The notes under the pieces were generated by a model. The model was not told the DNA's origin, searched no databases, and saw only the letters and a program-made list of their open reading frames with translations. Shown here in pieces: positions 6,883 through 14,752 of a DNA stretch of 32,281 nucleotides; the stretch's first letter is position 1, and every line of letters starts with the position of its first letter. Location: positions 1 to 32,281 of the forward strand of contig JAUNAK010000028.1 of assembly GCA_030527665.1 (NCBI GenBank). Direction: 5' to 3'. The position numbers and the translations under genes were made by a program. The DNA comes from Eubacteriales bacterium. GTDB lineage: Bacteria > Bacillota > Clostridia > Lachnospirales > Lachnospiraceae.

Positions 6883-8367
6883 TTATTTACGGTACAGTTT
6901 CTTGCCTTCGTACTTCGGTTCGCAGGTAAGGTTAATACCAAGCTTTTTGAATACGCTTTCATCAATCTGGGCAAGAATCACGGAGGAATGGGCTTCCAGT
7001 CCGCGAAGGTTATCCAGCTGTTCCATTGCTTTTGCGGCATTCTCGTCGCTGACGGATGCGATGGAAAGAGCAATCAGGATCTCGTTCAGATGAAGAAGAG
7101 ACTCTTTGTCACCGCCGAGATGATTCTGCTTCATATCCATGATCGGAGCAATGATCAGCGGAGACAGAAGTTCTACCGAATCATCGATGCCTGCCAGATA
7201 CTTCAGTGCATTCAGAAGAAGTGCAGAAGATGCACCTAACAGAGTAGAGGTCTTGCCGGTGAGGATGGTTCCATCCTGCATCTGCATAGCTGCTGCCGGG
7301 CTGCCGGTGCTTTCAGCTTTGACGTTGGCTGCCATAACTGCCGGACGATTGGAAGCGGTGATGTTGCATTTTTTCATCAGAAGCTCGATCTTCCGGATGG
7401 CTGCATCGGTACCATTGCCTTTGCGTTTTTCACACATTGCCTGATAGTAGCGGCGGATGATTTCCTGTTTGGAAGCTTCGGCGCAGGCCGCATCATCACT
7501 GATGCAGAGACCGACCATATTTACACCCATATCTGTCGGTGATTTATACGGTGAGCTGCCGGAAATGGACTCGAACATTGCATTCAGAACCGGAAATACC
7601 TCAACGTCACGGTTATAGTTGATGCAGGTTTCTCCATATGCTTCCAGATGGAACGGATCGATCATGTTTACATCATCCAGATCAGCAGTAGCTGCTTCAT
7701 AGGCAAGGTTGACCGGATGATTCAGCGGAATATTCCAAACCGGGAAAGTCTCGAATTTTGCATAGCCGGCTTTTACCCCACGTTTGTTTTCATGATACAG
7801 CTGGGAGAGGCAGGTGGCCATCTTGCCGCTTCCCGGTCCCGGAGCGGTGATAACGACCAGCGGGCGTGTGGTTTCGATAAAATCATTCTTGCCGAAGCCT
7901 TCTTCGCTTACGATCATCGGAATGTTGGACGGATAACCGTCGATCGGATAGTGACGATATACTTTCAGTCCCAGAGCTTTCAGTTTTTTCTCATAGGCGA
8001 TTGCGGAAGGCTGTTCTGCAAAGCGGGTAAGAACAACGCTGCCTACCATCAGTCCGTTATTGGTAAAGGCATCTACCAGACGAAGCAGATCCATATCATA
8101 GGTAATACCAAGGTCACCGCGGACTTTGTTCTTTTCAATATCACTGGCGTTAATGACGATGACGATCTCAGCCTGATCGCGAAGCTCCTTCAGCATCGTG
8201 ATTTTGGAGTCCGGATGGAAGCCGGGAAGGACACGGGAAGCATGGAAATCATCAAAAAGCTTTCCGCCGAATTCCAGATACAGCTTTCCGCCGAATTGTG
8301 AGATACGCTCACGGATACGTGCAGACTGTGTTTTCAGATATTTGTCATTATCAAAACCAATCTTCAT
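6883..8367 (-). CDS. DUF1846 family protein
   Basis: A 494-residue protein that matches the DUF1846 family in length and in its start (KIGFDNDKYLKTQSARIRERI). A glycine-rich loop, VVITAPGPGSGKMATCLSQL, resembles a nucleotide phosphate-binding loop. Conserved segments around GVNMVGLCISDD and KQEIIRRYY follow. The family is common in Firmicutes; no reaction is firmly established as far as I know, and an ATP- or nucleotide-dependent role is inferred only from the loop. The start at 8367 is supported by AAGGAG 6 nt upstream; a frame reaching 8403 lacks a site. It is convergent with DUF4003 and divergent from the EF-G paralogue. A minus-strand TTGACC (8406-8411) is a possible -35, but its -10 is unclear. 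Confidence 0.85.
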   Translation of the reverse strand: MKIGFDNDKYLKTQSARIRERISQFGGKLYLEFGGKLFDDFHASRVLPGFHPDSKITMLKELRDQAEIVIVINASDIEKNKVRGDLGITYDMDLLRLVDAFTNNGLMVGSVVLTRFAEQPSAIAYEKKLKALGLKVYRHYPIDGYPSNIPMIVSEEGFGKNDFIETTRPLVVITAPGPGSGKMATCLSQLYHENKRGVKAGYAKFETFPVWNIPLNHPVNLAYEAATADLDDVNMIDPFHLEAYGETCINYNRDVEVFPVLNAMFESISGSSPYKSPTDMGVNMVGLCISDDAACAEASKQEIIRRYYQAMCEKRKGNGTDAAIRKIELLMKKCNITASNRPAVMAANVKAESTGSPAAAMQMQDGTILTGKTSTLLGASSALLLNALKYLAGIDDSVELLSPLIIAPIMDMKQNHLGGDKESLLHLNEILIALSIASVSDENAAKAMEQLDNLRGLEAHSSVILAQIDESVFKKLGINLTCEPKYEGKKLYRK

Positions 8368-8725
8368 ACATAGCTCCTTCATATATATTAGGTAAATAAT
8401 CAACAGGTCAAAGTAACGTGCAGATCTCGAAGAGGATCCGCATGCGGCACCGCTGTTTCAAGTGCGCAGTGCATAGATAAAAGGAAGACTGCCACTTCCT
8501 ATATAGAATGGTAGATTCAAAACTACATTTACCTATCATACTGAGTTTTAAGCATAAATGCAAATCCAAAGCCGCGGAAATTTGAAAAAAAATGCAGTTG
8601 CACAAAAGAAATACTTACTTTTGCTAAGGCGTAAAAATAGCAGAGAGTTATTATCAGATAATTGTGGATATTGCACTTGGAATATACAAAATATATGATG
8701 GATTTGATAATAATTAACAAAAAGC

Positions 8726-8754
8726 TTGAAAAGAAAATAGAAATTTAGTAAAAT
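8726..8754 (+). promoter_or_regulatory. Sigma-A promoter for the EF-G paralogue
   Basis: TTGAAA (8726-8731), a 17-nt spacer and TAAAAT (8749-8754) form a near-consensus promoter, giving a leader of about 70 nt. The leader carries GTTCGAA twice, about 25 nt apart, which could pair or act as a protein site. The rest of the 8368-8829 gap holds only scattered small dyads, such as GCACCGC with GCGCAGTGC around 8446-8473, and no convincing gene. Confidence 0.7.
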
Positions 8755-8829
8755 ATCAACATAGCGAGTTCGAATCGAGTGAACGAAATGAAGGTTCGAA
8801 ACGAATTAAACGTATTGGAGGTACTTACT

Positions 8830-10929
8830 ATGGAAGTTTACAGAACAGGTAGTATTAGAAACGTCGCAATTCTAGGTCACGGCGGTGCCGGAAAAACAAC
8901 TCTGGTAGAGGGTATGGCATATCTTTCCGGAATCACCAGCCGTCTCGGAAAAGTTGACGATGGCAATACCGTCAGTGATTATGATAAAGAAGAAATCAAG
9001 AGAAAATTTTCAATCAGCACCTCTGTAGTTCCGATCGAGTGGGAAAAATGCAAAGTTAACGTTCTGGATACACCGGGATTCTTTGACTTTGTAGGTGAGG
9101 CAGAGGAAGCTGCAGCAGCTGCAGATGCTGCTGTTATCGTTATTTCCGGTAAGTCCGGTGTAGAAGTTGGAACACAGAAAGCATGGGAGCTTTGTGAGAG
9201 ATACAACCTTCCGAGAATGTTTTTTGTAACAGAGATGGACATTGATGACGTTTCCTTCAGAAATGTAGTTCAGAAGCTGCAGGAGCTGTACGGCAAGAAG
9301 ATCGCTCCGCTGCATATGCCCATCCGTGAGAATGGAAAATTCATCGGCTATGTAAATATCGTTAAGAACAAAGGCCGCAGATATATTAATAAGAATGAAA
9401 AAGAAGAAATCGCCATTCCGGATTATCTGGAAGAGTATCTGGAGGAGTACAGAACCGCACTTCTTGACTCCGTAGCAGAAACCAGCGAAGAATTTATGGA
9501 CAGATATCTGGAGTCCGAGAATCCGGCAGAAGAGTTCTCTCCGACAGAGATTCTTTCCGCACTTGCAATCAATGTGGAGAGCGGAGATATGGTTCCGGTA
9601 TGTATGGGATCCCCGATCAATCTGCAGGGCGTTAAGATCCTTCTTGATGATATCGTTGGTTACTTCCCGGATCCGTCCAAGAGACAGCGTGCAGGTCTGG
9701 ACCGCAGCAGCAATACCGTATTTGATGCTGACTACGATTTTACACTTGCAAAGTCCGCTTCTGTCTGGAAGACAATCGCAGATCCGTTCCTGGGCAAATA
9801 TTCGCTGCTGAAGGTTTGCTCAGGCGTTCTGAAAACAAACGATGTACTGTACAACGTTACCCGTGACAGTGAAGAAAAACTCGGAAAACTGTATGTACTG
9901 TGCGGTAATAAACCGATCGAAGTTCCGGAGCTGCATGCCGGTGATATCGGTGCGGTAGCAAAACTGCAGAGTGTGAAGACCGGCGATTCTTTTGCAACAA
10001 AAGATCATCCGATTGACTATGGTACAGTGATCGTATCCAAACCGTATACAGCTAAGAGATACAAACCGCTGAATAAACAGGATGTCGATAAAGTTGCACA
10101 GGGACTTGCAAGACTGCAGGATGAGGATCTGACACTGAAGGTTGTCAATGATTCCGCGAACCGCCAGTCTCTGATCTATGGTATCGGCGATCAGCAGATC
10201 GATGTTGTTGCAAGCAAACTGAAAGAACGCTACAAAGTTGACATCGAGCTGTCTCAGCCGAAGGTGGCTTTCCGTGAGACCATCCGTAAGGTGGCCGATG
10301 TGGATTCCAAGTATAAGAAACAGTCCGGCGGACATGGACAGTACGGTCATGTAAAGATGCGCTTTGAGCCGTCCGGTGATCTGGAGAGTGCATATGTATT
10401 TGAAGAAGAAGTAGTCGGCGGTGCTGTTCCGAAGAACTTCTTCCCGGCAGTAGAAAAAGGTCTTGCTGATTCTGTTGAGTCCGGACCGCTGGCTGCATAT
10501 CCGGTCGTTGGTGTAAAGGCTGTTCTTTATGATGGATCCTATCATCCGGTAGACTCCTCCGAGATGGCATTCAAGACAGCTACAAAGATGGCATTCAAAG
10601 ACGGATTTATGAAAGCGAATCCGGTTCTTCTTGAGCCGATCGTTAACCTGAAGGTTACAGCACCGGATACCTATACCGGCGATATCATGGGCGATCTGAA
10701 CAAACGCCGCGGCCGTGTACTGGGAATGACTCCGGATAAGAGCGGAATCACCGTTGTTGAGGCTGATATCCCGCAGCTGGAGCTCTATGGCTACTGCAAT
10801 ACCCTTCGTTCCATGACCGGTGGAGCAGGTGTATTCGAGTATGAGTTTGCAAGATATGAGCAGGCTCCGTCCGATGTACAGCAGAAGCAGATCCAGGAGC
10901 GCGCAAGCAAAGTCAAAGATATCGAGTAA
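8830..10929 (+). CDS. Elongation factor G paralogue (EF-G2-like) with altered GTPase motifs
   Basis: A 699-residue five-domain translation factor of the EF-G family. The P-loop GHGGAGKTT is at residues 16-24. Switch I reads KRKFSIS where canonical EF-G has RGITI. Switch II reads DTPGFFDF (from D80), so the catalytic histidine of DTPGHxDF is phenylalanine. The base-recognition NKxD is TEMD at 134-137. Domain IV is present (GGHGQYGHVKMRFEP), as are the LEPI...GDIMGDLNKRRGRVLGM segment of domains IV/V and a C-terminal domain V. The start at 8830 follows GGAGG by 8 nt; an upstream in-frame ATG at 8779 lacks a site. It is a separate transcription unit, not in an rpsL-rpsG-tuf operon, so it is a paralogue and not the housekeeping fusA. 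Its role may be specialised translation or ribosome rescue under particular growth conditions; this is inferred. Confidence 0.85.
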   Translation: MEVYRTGSIRNVAILGHGGAGKTTLVEGMAYLSGITSRLGKVDDGNTVSDYDKEEIKRKFSISTSVVPIEWEKCKVNVLDTPGFFDFVGEAEEAAAAADAAVIVISGKSGVEVGTQKAWELCERYNLPRMFFVTEMDIDDVSFRNVVQKLQELYGKKIAPLHMPIRENGKFIGYVNIVKNKGRRYINKNEKEEIAIPDYLEEYLEEYRTALLDSVAETSEEFMDRYLESENPAEEFSPTEILSALAINVESGDMVPVCMGSPINLQGVKILLDDIVGYFPDPSKRQRAGLDRSSNTVFDADYDFTLAKSASVWKTIADPFLGKYSLLKVCSGVLKTNDVLYNVTRDSEEKLGKLYVLCGNKPIEVPELHAGDIGAVAKLQSVKTGDSFATKDHPIDYGTVIVSKPYTAKRYKPLNKQDVDKVAQGLARLQDEDLTLKVVNDSANRQSLIYGIGDQQIDVVASKLKERYKVDIELSQPKVAFRETIRKVADVDSKYKKQSGGHGQYGHVKMRFEPSGDLESAYVFEEEVVGGAVPKNFFPAVEKGLADSVESGPLAAYPVVGVKAVLYDGSYHPVDSSEMAFKTATKMAFKDGFMKANPVLLEPIVNLKVTAPDTYTGDIMGDLNKRRGRVLGMTPDKSGITVVEADIPQLELYGYCNTLRSMTGGAGVFEYEFARYEQAPSDVQQKQIQERASKVKDIE

Positions 10930-10964
10930 TCGGTATTGTAAAAAACAGAAGATAAGTTATGATA

Positions 10965-11001
10965 GAACTGCTGCATCGATTCGGTGCAGCAGTTCTTTTT
11001 T
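10965..11001 (+). terminator. Terminator after the EF-G paralogue
   Basis: GAACTGCTGCA (10965-10975) and TGCAGCAGTTC (10985-10995) form a perfect 11-bp stem with a 9-nt loop, followed by TTTTTT. Confidence 0.9.
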
Positions 11002-11046
11002 ACGTATTTACATTTTAGGGGAGACGCTTTAGGCGTAAGAAACATT

Positions 11047-11694
11047 ATGAAAAGAAAACTAACGATCGGAATAAATGTGTTTATCGGAGTCATGACCTTT
11101 GGAGCATGGTTCTTCATGTCGGTGCTGGCAGAGCATGGAATGGAGCTTTCGGCACATGGATTTTCAAGCCTGAAATTTTTTACAGTTCTGTCGAATCTGT
11201 TTAACGGAGGCGTCTGCCTGGCATATGCATTCCGGCTATGGAAAGAGAAGACATTCGGATCAAAGCAGAAAACAGTAAAACTGCTTGCAACAGCAGCGGT
11301 CGGTCTGACATTTTTGACCGTGATGGGTTTCCTTGGACCCTTGTACGGATATGCAAAAATGTTTAAGGGGGCAAATCTGTGGTTTCATCTGCTGCTTCCT
11401 CTGCTTTCCTTTTTCAGTTTTATGGTTCTGGAACAGGAAAAAAAGATTCCGTTCCGCAATACGTTTTATGCAGTGATACCGACAGCACTCTATGAGATCG
11501 GATATGTTTCCAATCTGCTGATAAACGGAATCGGAACCTGGCCGGATACGAATGACATCTACGGATTTATGAACTGGGGGATAGGACCGGCGGCCGTCAT
11601 TGCTGTGGTGATCCTTCTGGTAACCTGGCTGATTGCGGCCGCTCTTTATGCGGGAAACCGGATATTTGGGAAAATAGTTACAAATAATGCGTAA
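11047..11694 (+). CDS. Multi-pass membrane protein, Pr6Pr (FAR-17a/AIG1-like) type
   Basis: A 215-residue integral membrane protein with about six hydrophobic segments. They lie near residues 7-28, 37-56, 73-93, 105-121, 130-151 and 177-205. The segment SSLKFFTVLSNLFNGGVCLAY and the later LWFHLLLPLLSFFSF resemble the Pr6Pr/FAR-17a family of six-helix membrane proteins, whose bacterial function is unknown. The start at 11047 (MKRKLTIGIN) gives a normal positive-inside N-terminus, but the ribosome binding site is weak. GGGGAG lies about 22 nt upstream, too far to serve this ATG, and no in-frame start fits it. It follows the EF-G terminator directly and precedes ilvE; no functional link is evident. 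Confidence 0.6.
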   Translation: MKRKLTIGINVFIGVMTFGAWFFMSVLAEHGMELSAHGFSSLKFFTVLSNLFNGGVCLAYAFRLWKEKTFGSKQKTVKLLATAAVGLTFLTVMGFLGPLYGYAKMFKGANLWFHLLLPLLSFFSFMVLEQEKKIPFRNTFYAVIPTALYEIGYVSNLLINGIGTWPDTNDIYGFMNWGIGPAAVIAVVILLVTWLIAAALYAGNRIFGKIVTNNA

Positions 11695-11741
11695 ATAGAA
11701 GTGGAAATTACAGGTAAAAGAGCAAAAAACAAAAATTATTC

Positions 11742-11770
11742 CTTTATTTATGGGAATGAAGGTGTATAAT
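11742..11770 (+). promoter_or_regulatory. Promoter for ilvE
   Basis: A perfect TATAAT -10 sits at 11765-11770, with a poor -35 (CTTTAT, 11742-11747) at 17 nt. The leader to the ATG at 11816 is only about 40 nt, which leaves no room for a T-box or attenuator. Confidence 0.5.
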
Positions 11771-11815
11771 ATCACTTATTGAAAAAATAAGCAGCAACTT
11801 TAGGAGGATGATCCA

Positions 11816-12850
11816 ATGGCAATCAAAGATATCGACTGGAGCTCCATCGGCTTCAGCTATATAGAGACCGATTACAGTTATGTATCCATGTACAAAGACG
11901 GAAAATGGGATGAGGGTACATTGACAAAAGAGCATACAGTCACCATGAGTGAGTGTGCAGGTGTTCTGCAGTACAGCCAGTCCTGTTTTGAAGGACTGAA
12001 GGCTTACAGAACCGAAGACGGCAAGATCGTTACCTTCCGTCCGGATCTGAACGGACAGAGAATGATCGATTCCTGCAAGAGACTGGAGATGCCGGAATTC
12101 CCGATGGAGAGATTTCTGGACGCCGTTGATCAGGTAGTAAAAGCAAATGCAGACTGGGTACCGCCGTACGGTTCCGGTGCAACACTGTATATTCGTCCGT
12201 ACATGTTCGGTTACAATTCTGTAATCGGTGTAAAACCGGCAGATGAGTACATGTTCCGTATCCTGGTTACTCCGGTAGGTCCGTACTTCAAGGGCGGCGC
12301 AAAACCGATCGTTCTTCGTATTCCGGATTTCGACCGTGCAGCACCGCATGGAACCGGAAACATCAAAGCTGGTCTGAACTATGCAATGAGTCTGCACCCG
12401 GTAATGGAAGCACATCGTGAAGGATATGCAGAGAACATGTATCTGGATCCGGCAACCAGAACCTATATCGAAGAGACCGGCGGAGCAAACATCATCTTTA
12501 TCAAGGATGGCGGAAAAACACTGGTAACTCCGAAGTCCGATTCCATCCTGCCGTCTATCACCAGACGTTCCATCTGCTATGTTGCAGAGCATTATCTGGG
12601 AATGAACGTTGAGCAGAGAAGAATTCCGTATGCAGAAATCACCGAAATGGAAGAGATGGGACTTTGTGGAACCGCAGCAGTTATCTCTCCGGTAGGCAGA
12701 GTGGATGATCACGGAAAACAGATCTGCATTCCGACCGGAATGGAGAATGTCGGACCGGTGACCAAGAAGCTGTACGATACACTTACCGGTATCCAGATGG
12801 GAACTATCGAGGCACCGGAAGGCTGGATCCGTGAGATCAAAGCGGACTAA
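11816..12850 (+). CDS. ilvE: Branched-chain amino acid aminotransferase
   Basis: A 344-residue PLP-dependent class IV aminotransferase. It interconverts valine, leucine and isoleucine with their 2-oxo acids, using glutamate/2-oxoglutarate. It belongs to the longer BCAT type: SCFEGLKAYR, GATLYIRPYMFG, and the PLP lysine K184 in GNIKAGLNYAMSL. EETGGANIIFI and the phosphate-binding SILPSITRRS follow. Length is as expected for this type (about 340-360). The start is fixed by AGGAGG at 11802-11807. It is monocistronic, with its own promoter and terminator, and no other ilv or leu gene is in the window. Confidence 0.95.
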   Translation: MAIKDIDWSSIGFSYIETDYSYVSMYKDGKWDEGTLTKEHTVTMSECAGVLQYSQSCFEGLKAYRTEDGKIVTFRPDLNGQRMIDSCKRLEMPEFPMERFLDAVDQVVKANADWVPPYGSGATLYIRPYMFGYNSVIGVKPADEYMFRILVTPVGPYFKGGAKPIVLRIPDFDRAAPHGTGNIKAGLNYAMSLHPVMEAHREGYAENMYLDPATRTYIEETGGANIIFIKDGGKTLVTPKSDSILPSITRRSICYVAEHYLGMNVEQRRIPYAEITEMEEMGLCGTAAVISPVGRVDDHGKQICIPTGMENVGPVTKKLYDTLTGIQMGTIEAPEGWIREIKAD

Positions 12851-12867
12851 AAATAAGAATACGGAAG

Positions 12868-12908
12868 TTCATTCGACAGCGGAAAGCAGTCCTGGCGGAT
12901 CGAATGAA
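12868..12908. repeat. Inverted repeat downstream of ilvE
   Basis: TTCATTCGA (12868-12876) and TCGAATGAA (12900-12908) are perfect 9-bp complements separated by 23 nt. There is no T-run after it, so it is not a terminator by itself. It may stabilise the ilvE mRNA end or be a decayed hairpin element. Confidence 0.6.
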
Positions 12909-12939
12909 ACCGGTTAAACAAATCATATGCTAACAGGCA

Positions 12940-12977
12940 AACAGGCCGCAGATACTATCTGCAGGCCTGTTTTTTTT
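12940..12977 (+). terminator. Terminator after ilvE
   Basis: AACAGGCC (12940-12947) pairs with GGCCTGTT (12964-12971). An inner GCAGA/TCTGC stem and one bulged A extend the hairpin. A T-tract runs to 12977. Confidence 0.9.
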
Positions 12978-12987
12978 ATCGATAAAA

Positions 12988-13050
12988 GCCTGCAATGCAG
13001 CCATGAGCAGCAGTGCAGGCACATGCGAGGCTATGGATATAGTGCAAAGC
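12988..13050. repeat. Structured palindromic repeat, copy A (related to 27475-27537)
   Basis: This 63-nt stretch directly follows the ilvE terminator. By hand it aligns along its whole length with 27475-27537: about 42 of about 60 aligned positions match. Shared parts are CTGC-ATGCAG, CAT, a GTGC-nn-GCAC tip, GCGA, TATG, TATAG and GCA. Pairing is kept in both copies at the tip, at the outer stem (TGCA/TGCA here, TGCG/CGCA there) and in the middle stem (CCAT/ATGG here, ACAT/ATGT there), with base-pair substitutions. No open reading frame covers it. It is a degraded second copy of the hairpin family. The remaining 13051-13114 is AT-rich and shows nothing further. Confidence 0.6.
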
Positions 13051-13114
13051 TACTAAAAACGAATGCTTAAAATTAGTAAGATATACGAAAACAAAATATT
13101 CTATAAAAAATGCT

Positions 13115-13142
13115 TTGTTTTCTGTCAAAGGAGTGCTATATT
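13115..13142 (+). promoter_or_regulatory. Candidate promoter of the maltodextrin operon
   Basis: TTGTTT (13115-13120) and TATATT (13137-13142) are separated by 16 nt. This would place the transcription start near 13149, just before the 12-nt repeats and about 120 nt before the ATG at 13270. Confidence 0.45.
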
Positions 13143-13155
13143 CAGATTACGGAAA

Positions 13156-13214
13156 CATTCCCGAAAACGTTCCCGACATCGTTCCCGAGAATCGGTGATC
13201 GGATGAGAACGTTC
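13156..13214. promoter_or_regulatory. Triplicated 12-nt operator-like repeat upstream of the maltodextrin operon
   Basis: Three head-to-tail 12-mers occur at 13156-13167, 13168-13179 and 13180-13191, with consensus CGTTCCCGANAN. They are followed by GAACGTTC (13207-13214), a perfect palindrome. LacI-family repressors bind palindromes with a central CG such as AACGTT, and that core is also present at the junction of repeats 1 and 2. A LacI regulator gene follows the operon at 18445, so these are the natural candidates for its binding sites. Confidence 0.5.
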
Positions 13215-13269
13215 GGGTCATTGAAACGCATGTATAAAGTTTCAGGTATTTATTCAAGGAGGAAAAGAA

Positions 13270-14610
13270 ATGAATAAGAAACTGGTTAGTGTTGTTCTTA
13301 GTGCAGCAATGGCAGCAGGAATGCTCGCAGGATGTGGTTCCAAAGCAGCTGAGACAGCAAACAACGAGAATGCAAGCAGCACAAGCGCAGCAGCAGCTCC
13401 GGCAGCTGCCGCAGGAGAAGGTTCTGTATACTGGCTGAACTTCAAGCCGGAAGCAGATAAGGCTCTGCAGGGAATCGCAGAGACTTACACAAAAGAGACA
13501 GGTGTTCCGGTTAAGGTTGTTACCGCAGCTTCCGGTACTTATGAGTCCACACTTACAGCAGAGATGGACAAGAGCAATGCACCGACCCTGTTCGTAGTAG
13601 GAAACCAGGCTGCAGTTAATACCTGGGGCGGATACTGCCTGGACCTGAAGGGAACCGATATATACAATGAGCTGACAACCGATGAGTTCACTCTGTATGA
13701 TGCAGACGGAAAAGCATGCTCCATCGGATACTGCTATGAGTCCTATGGTATCATCGTAAACAAAACTCTTCTTGAGAAAGCAGGACATTCTCTTGATGAG
13801 ATCACAAACTTCGAAACACTGAAAACCGTTGTTGAGGATATTCATGCAAATGCCGATACACTTGGCTTTGATGCATTCACTTCCTCCGGTATGGATGATT
13901 CTTCTTCCTGGAGATTCACAGGACATCTTGCAAACATGCCGCTGTTCTATGAGTCCAGAGATGACGGCTGGACAGAGTGCCCGGCAGAGATCAAAGGTAC
14001 TTACCTGGATAACTTCAAAGCAGTATGGGATCTGTACACAGAGAACAGTGCTGTTGACAAATCTACTCTTGCAACCGGCGGATATGACGCTGAGGGTGAG
14101 TTCAAACAGGGCAAAGCAGTATTCTTCCAGAACGGTACATGGGAGTATGCAGCAATCAGCGAAGTACTCGGTGATGATGAGATCGCTATGATCCCGATTT
14201 ACTGCGGTGTTGAAGGCGAGGAGAAAGCCGGCCTTTGCTCCGGTACAGAGAACTGCTGGGCAGTAAATGCAAACGCTTCCGAGGCAGATCAGAAGGCTAC
14301 TCTGGACTTCATGAAATGGATGGTTACTTCTGAGGCCGGTACAACTCTGATGGCTGAGCAGTTCGGTCAGATTCCGTACAAAGCAGCTGCAGACAGCAAG
14401 AACAAATTCCTTGCAGATTCCGCTGCACTTCTTGAGGCTGGAAACTACAACGTAGCATGGGCATTCAACTACACTCCGAACGTAAACGACTGGAGATCCG
14501 GTATGGTTGCAGCTATGAACCAGTACGACAACGGCGGATCCTGGGATGACGTTAAGAACGCATTCGTTGGCGGATGGGCAGCACAGTATAAAGCTGCAAA
14601 TGCAGGCTGA
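13270..14610 (+). CDS. Maltodextrin-type ABC transporter substrate-binding lipoprotein
   Basis: A 446-residue extracellular solute-binding protein of family 1 (MalE-like). The lipoprotein signal peptide is clear: MNKK, a hydrophobic core, then the lipobox LAGC with the lipidated cysteine at C22. An Asn/Ser/Ala-rich linker (about 30-50) precedes the mature lobe, which starts VYWLNFKPEADKALQGIAE. The family-typical AVFFQNGTWEYAAI and a tryptophan-rich C-terminus (NVNDWRSGMVAAMNQY) are present. It captures an oligosaccharide outside the cell; malto-oligosaccharides are inferred from the adjacent malQ. AAGGAGG lies 7 nt before the ATG. It is the first gene of the operon and is followed by an internal terminator that should make it more abundant than the permeases. 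Confidence 0.9.
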   Translation: MNKKLVSVVLSAAMAAGMLAGCGSKAAETANNENASSTSAAAAPAAAAGEGSVYWLNFKPEADKALQGIAETYTKETGVPVKVVTAASGTYESTLTAEMDKSNAPTLFVVGNQAAVNTWGGYCLDLKGTDIYNELTTDEFTLYDADGKACSIGYCYESYGIIVNKTLLEKAGHSLDEITNFETLKTVVEDIHANADTLGFDAFTSSGMDDSSSWRFTGHLANMPLFYESRDDGWTECPAEIKGTYLDNFKAVWDLYTENSAVDKSTLATGGYDAEGEFKQGKAVFFQNGTWEYAAISEVLGDDEIAMIPIYCGVEGEEKAGLCSGTENCWAVNANASEADQKATLDFMKWMVTSEAGTTLMAEQFGQIPYKAAADSKNKFLADSAALLEAGNYNVAWAFNYTPNVNDWRSGMVAAMNQYDNGGSWDDVKNAFVGGWAAQYKAANAG

Positions 14611-14700
14611 TAAAGTGTGGAGCAGAAATCAAACATTCGATTTCGCCCAAAGAATAATACATAGAGATAATACGAAGTAACTTAGAGTATTATGTAGAAA

Positions 14701-14740
14701 AACAGGAGCTGGGTTATATTCTGCGGCTCCTGTTTTTTTT
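14701..14740 (+). terminator. Terminator inside the operon, between binding protein and permeases
   Basis: AACAGGAGC (14701-14709) and GCTCCTGTT (14726-14734) form a perfect 9-bp stem, followed by a T-tract to 14740. The ribosome binding site of the next gene (GGGGGA, from 14743) begins right after it. Upstream, ATAATAC (14667-14673) and GTATTAT (14687-14693) form another hairpin. Partial termination here would lower permease expression relative to the binding protein. Confidence 0.8.
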
Positions 14741-14752
14741 ACGGGGGATCAT

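Noticed and set aside
8441-8480. Possible third copy of the 63-nt hairpin before the EF-G paralogue
   Set aside because: GCACCGC/GCGCAGTGC forms a short stem, but the shared blocks (CTGC-ATGCAG, TATAG, GCGA) are absent in order on both strands.
11771-11815. T-box or amino acid attenuator before ilvE
   Set aside because: The leader is only about 40 nt, with no specifier loop, T-box sequence or terminator.
11744-12712. Minus-strand open frame of 322 residues opposite ilvE
   Set aside because: Antisense shadow; low-quality composition and no start signal.
13156-13191. CRISPR array start or minisatellite
   Set aside because: Only three 12-nt units without spacers, too short for a CRISPR repeat and placed at a promoter.
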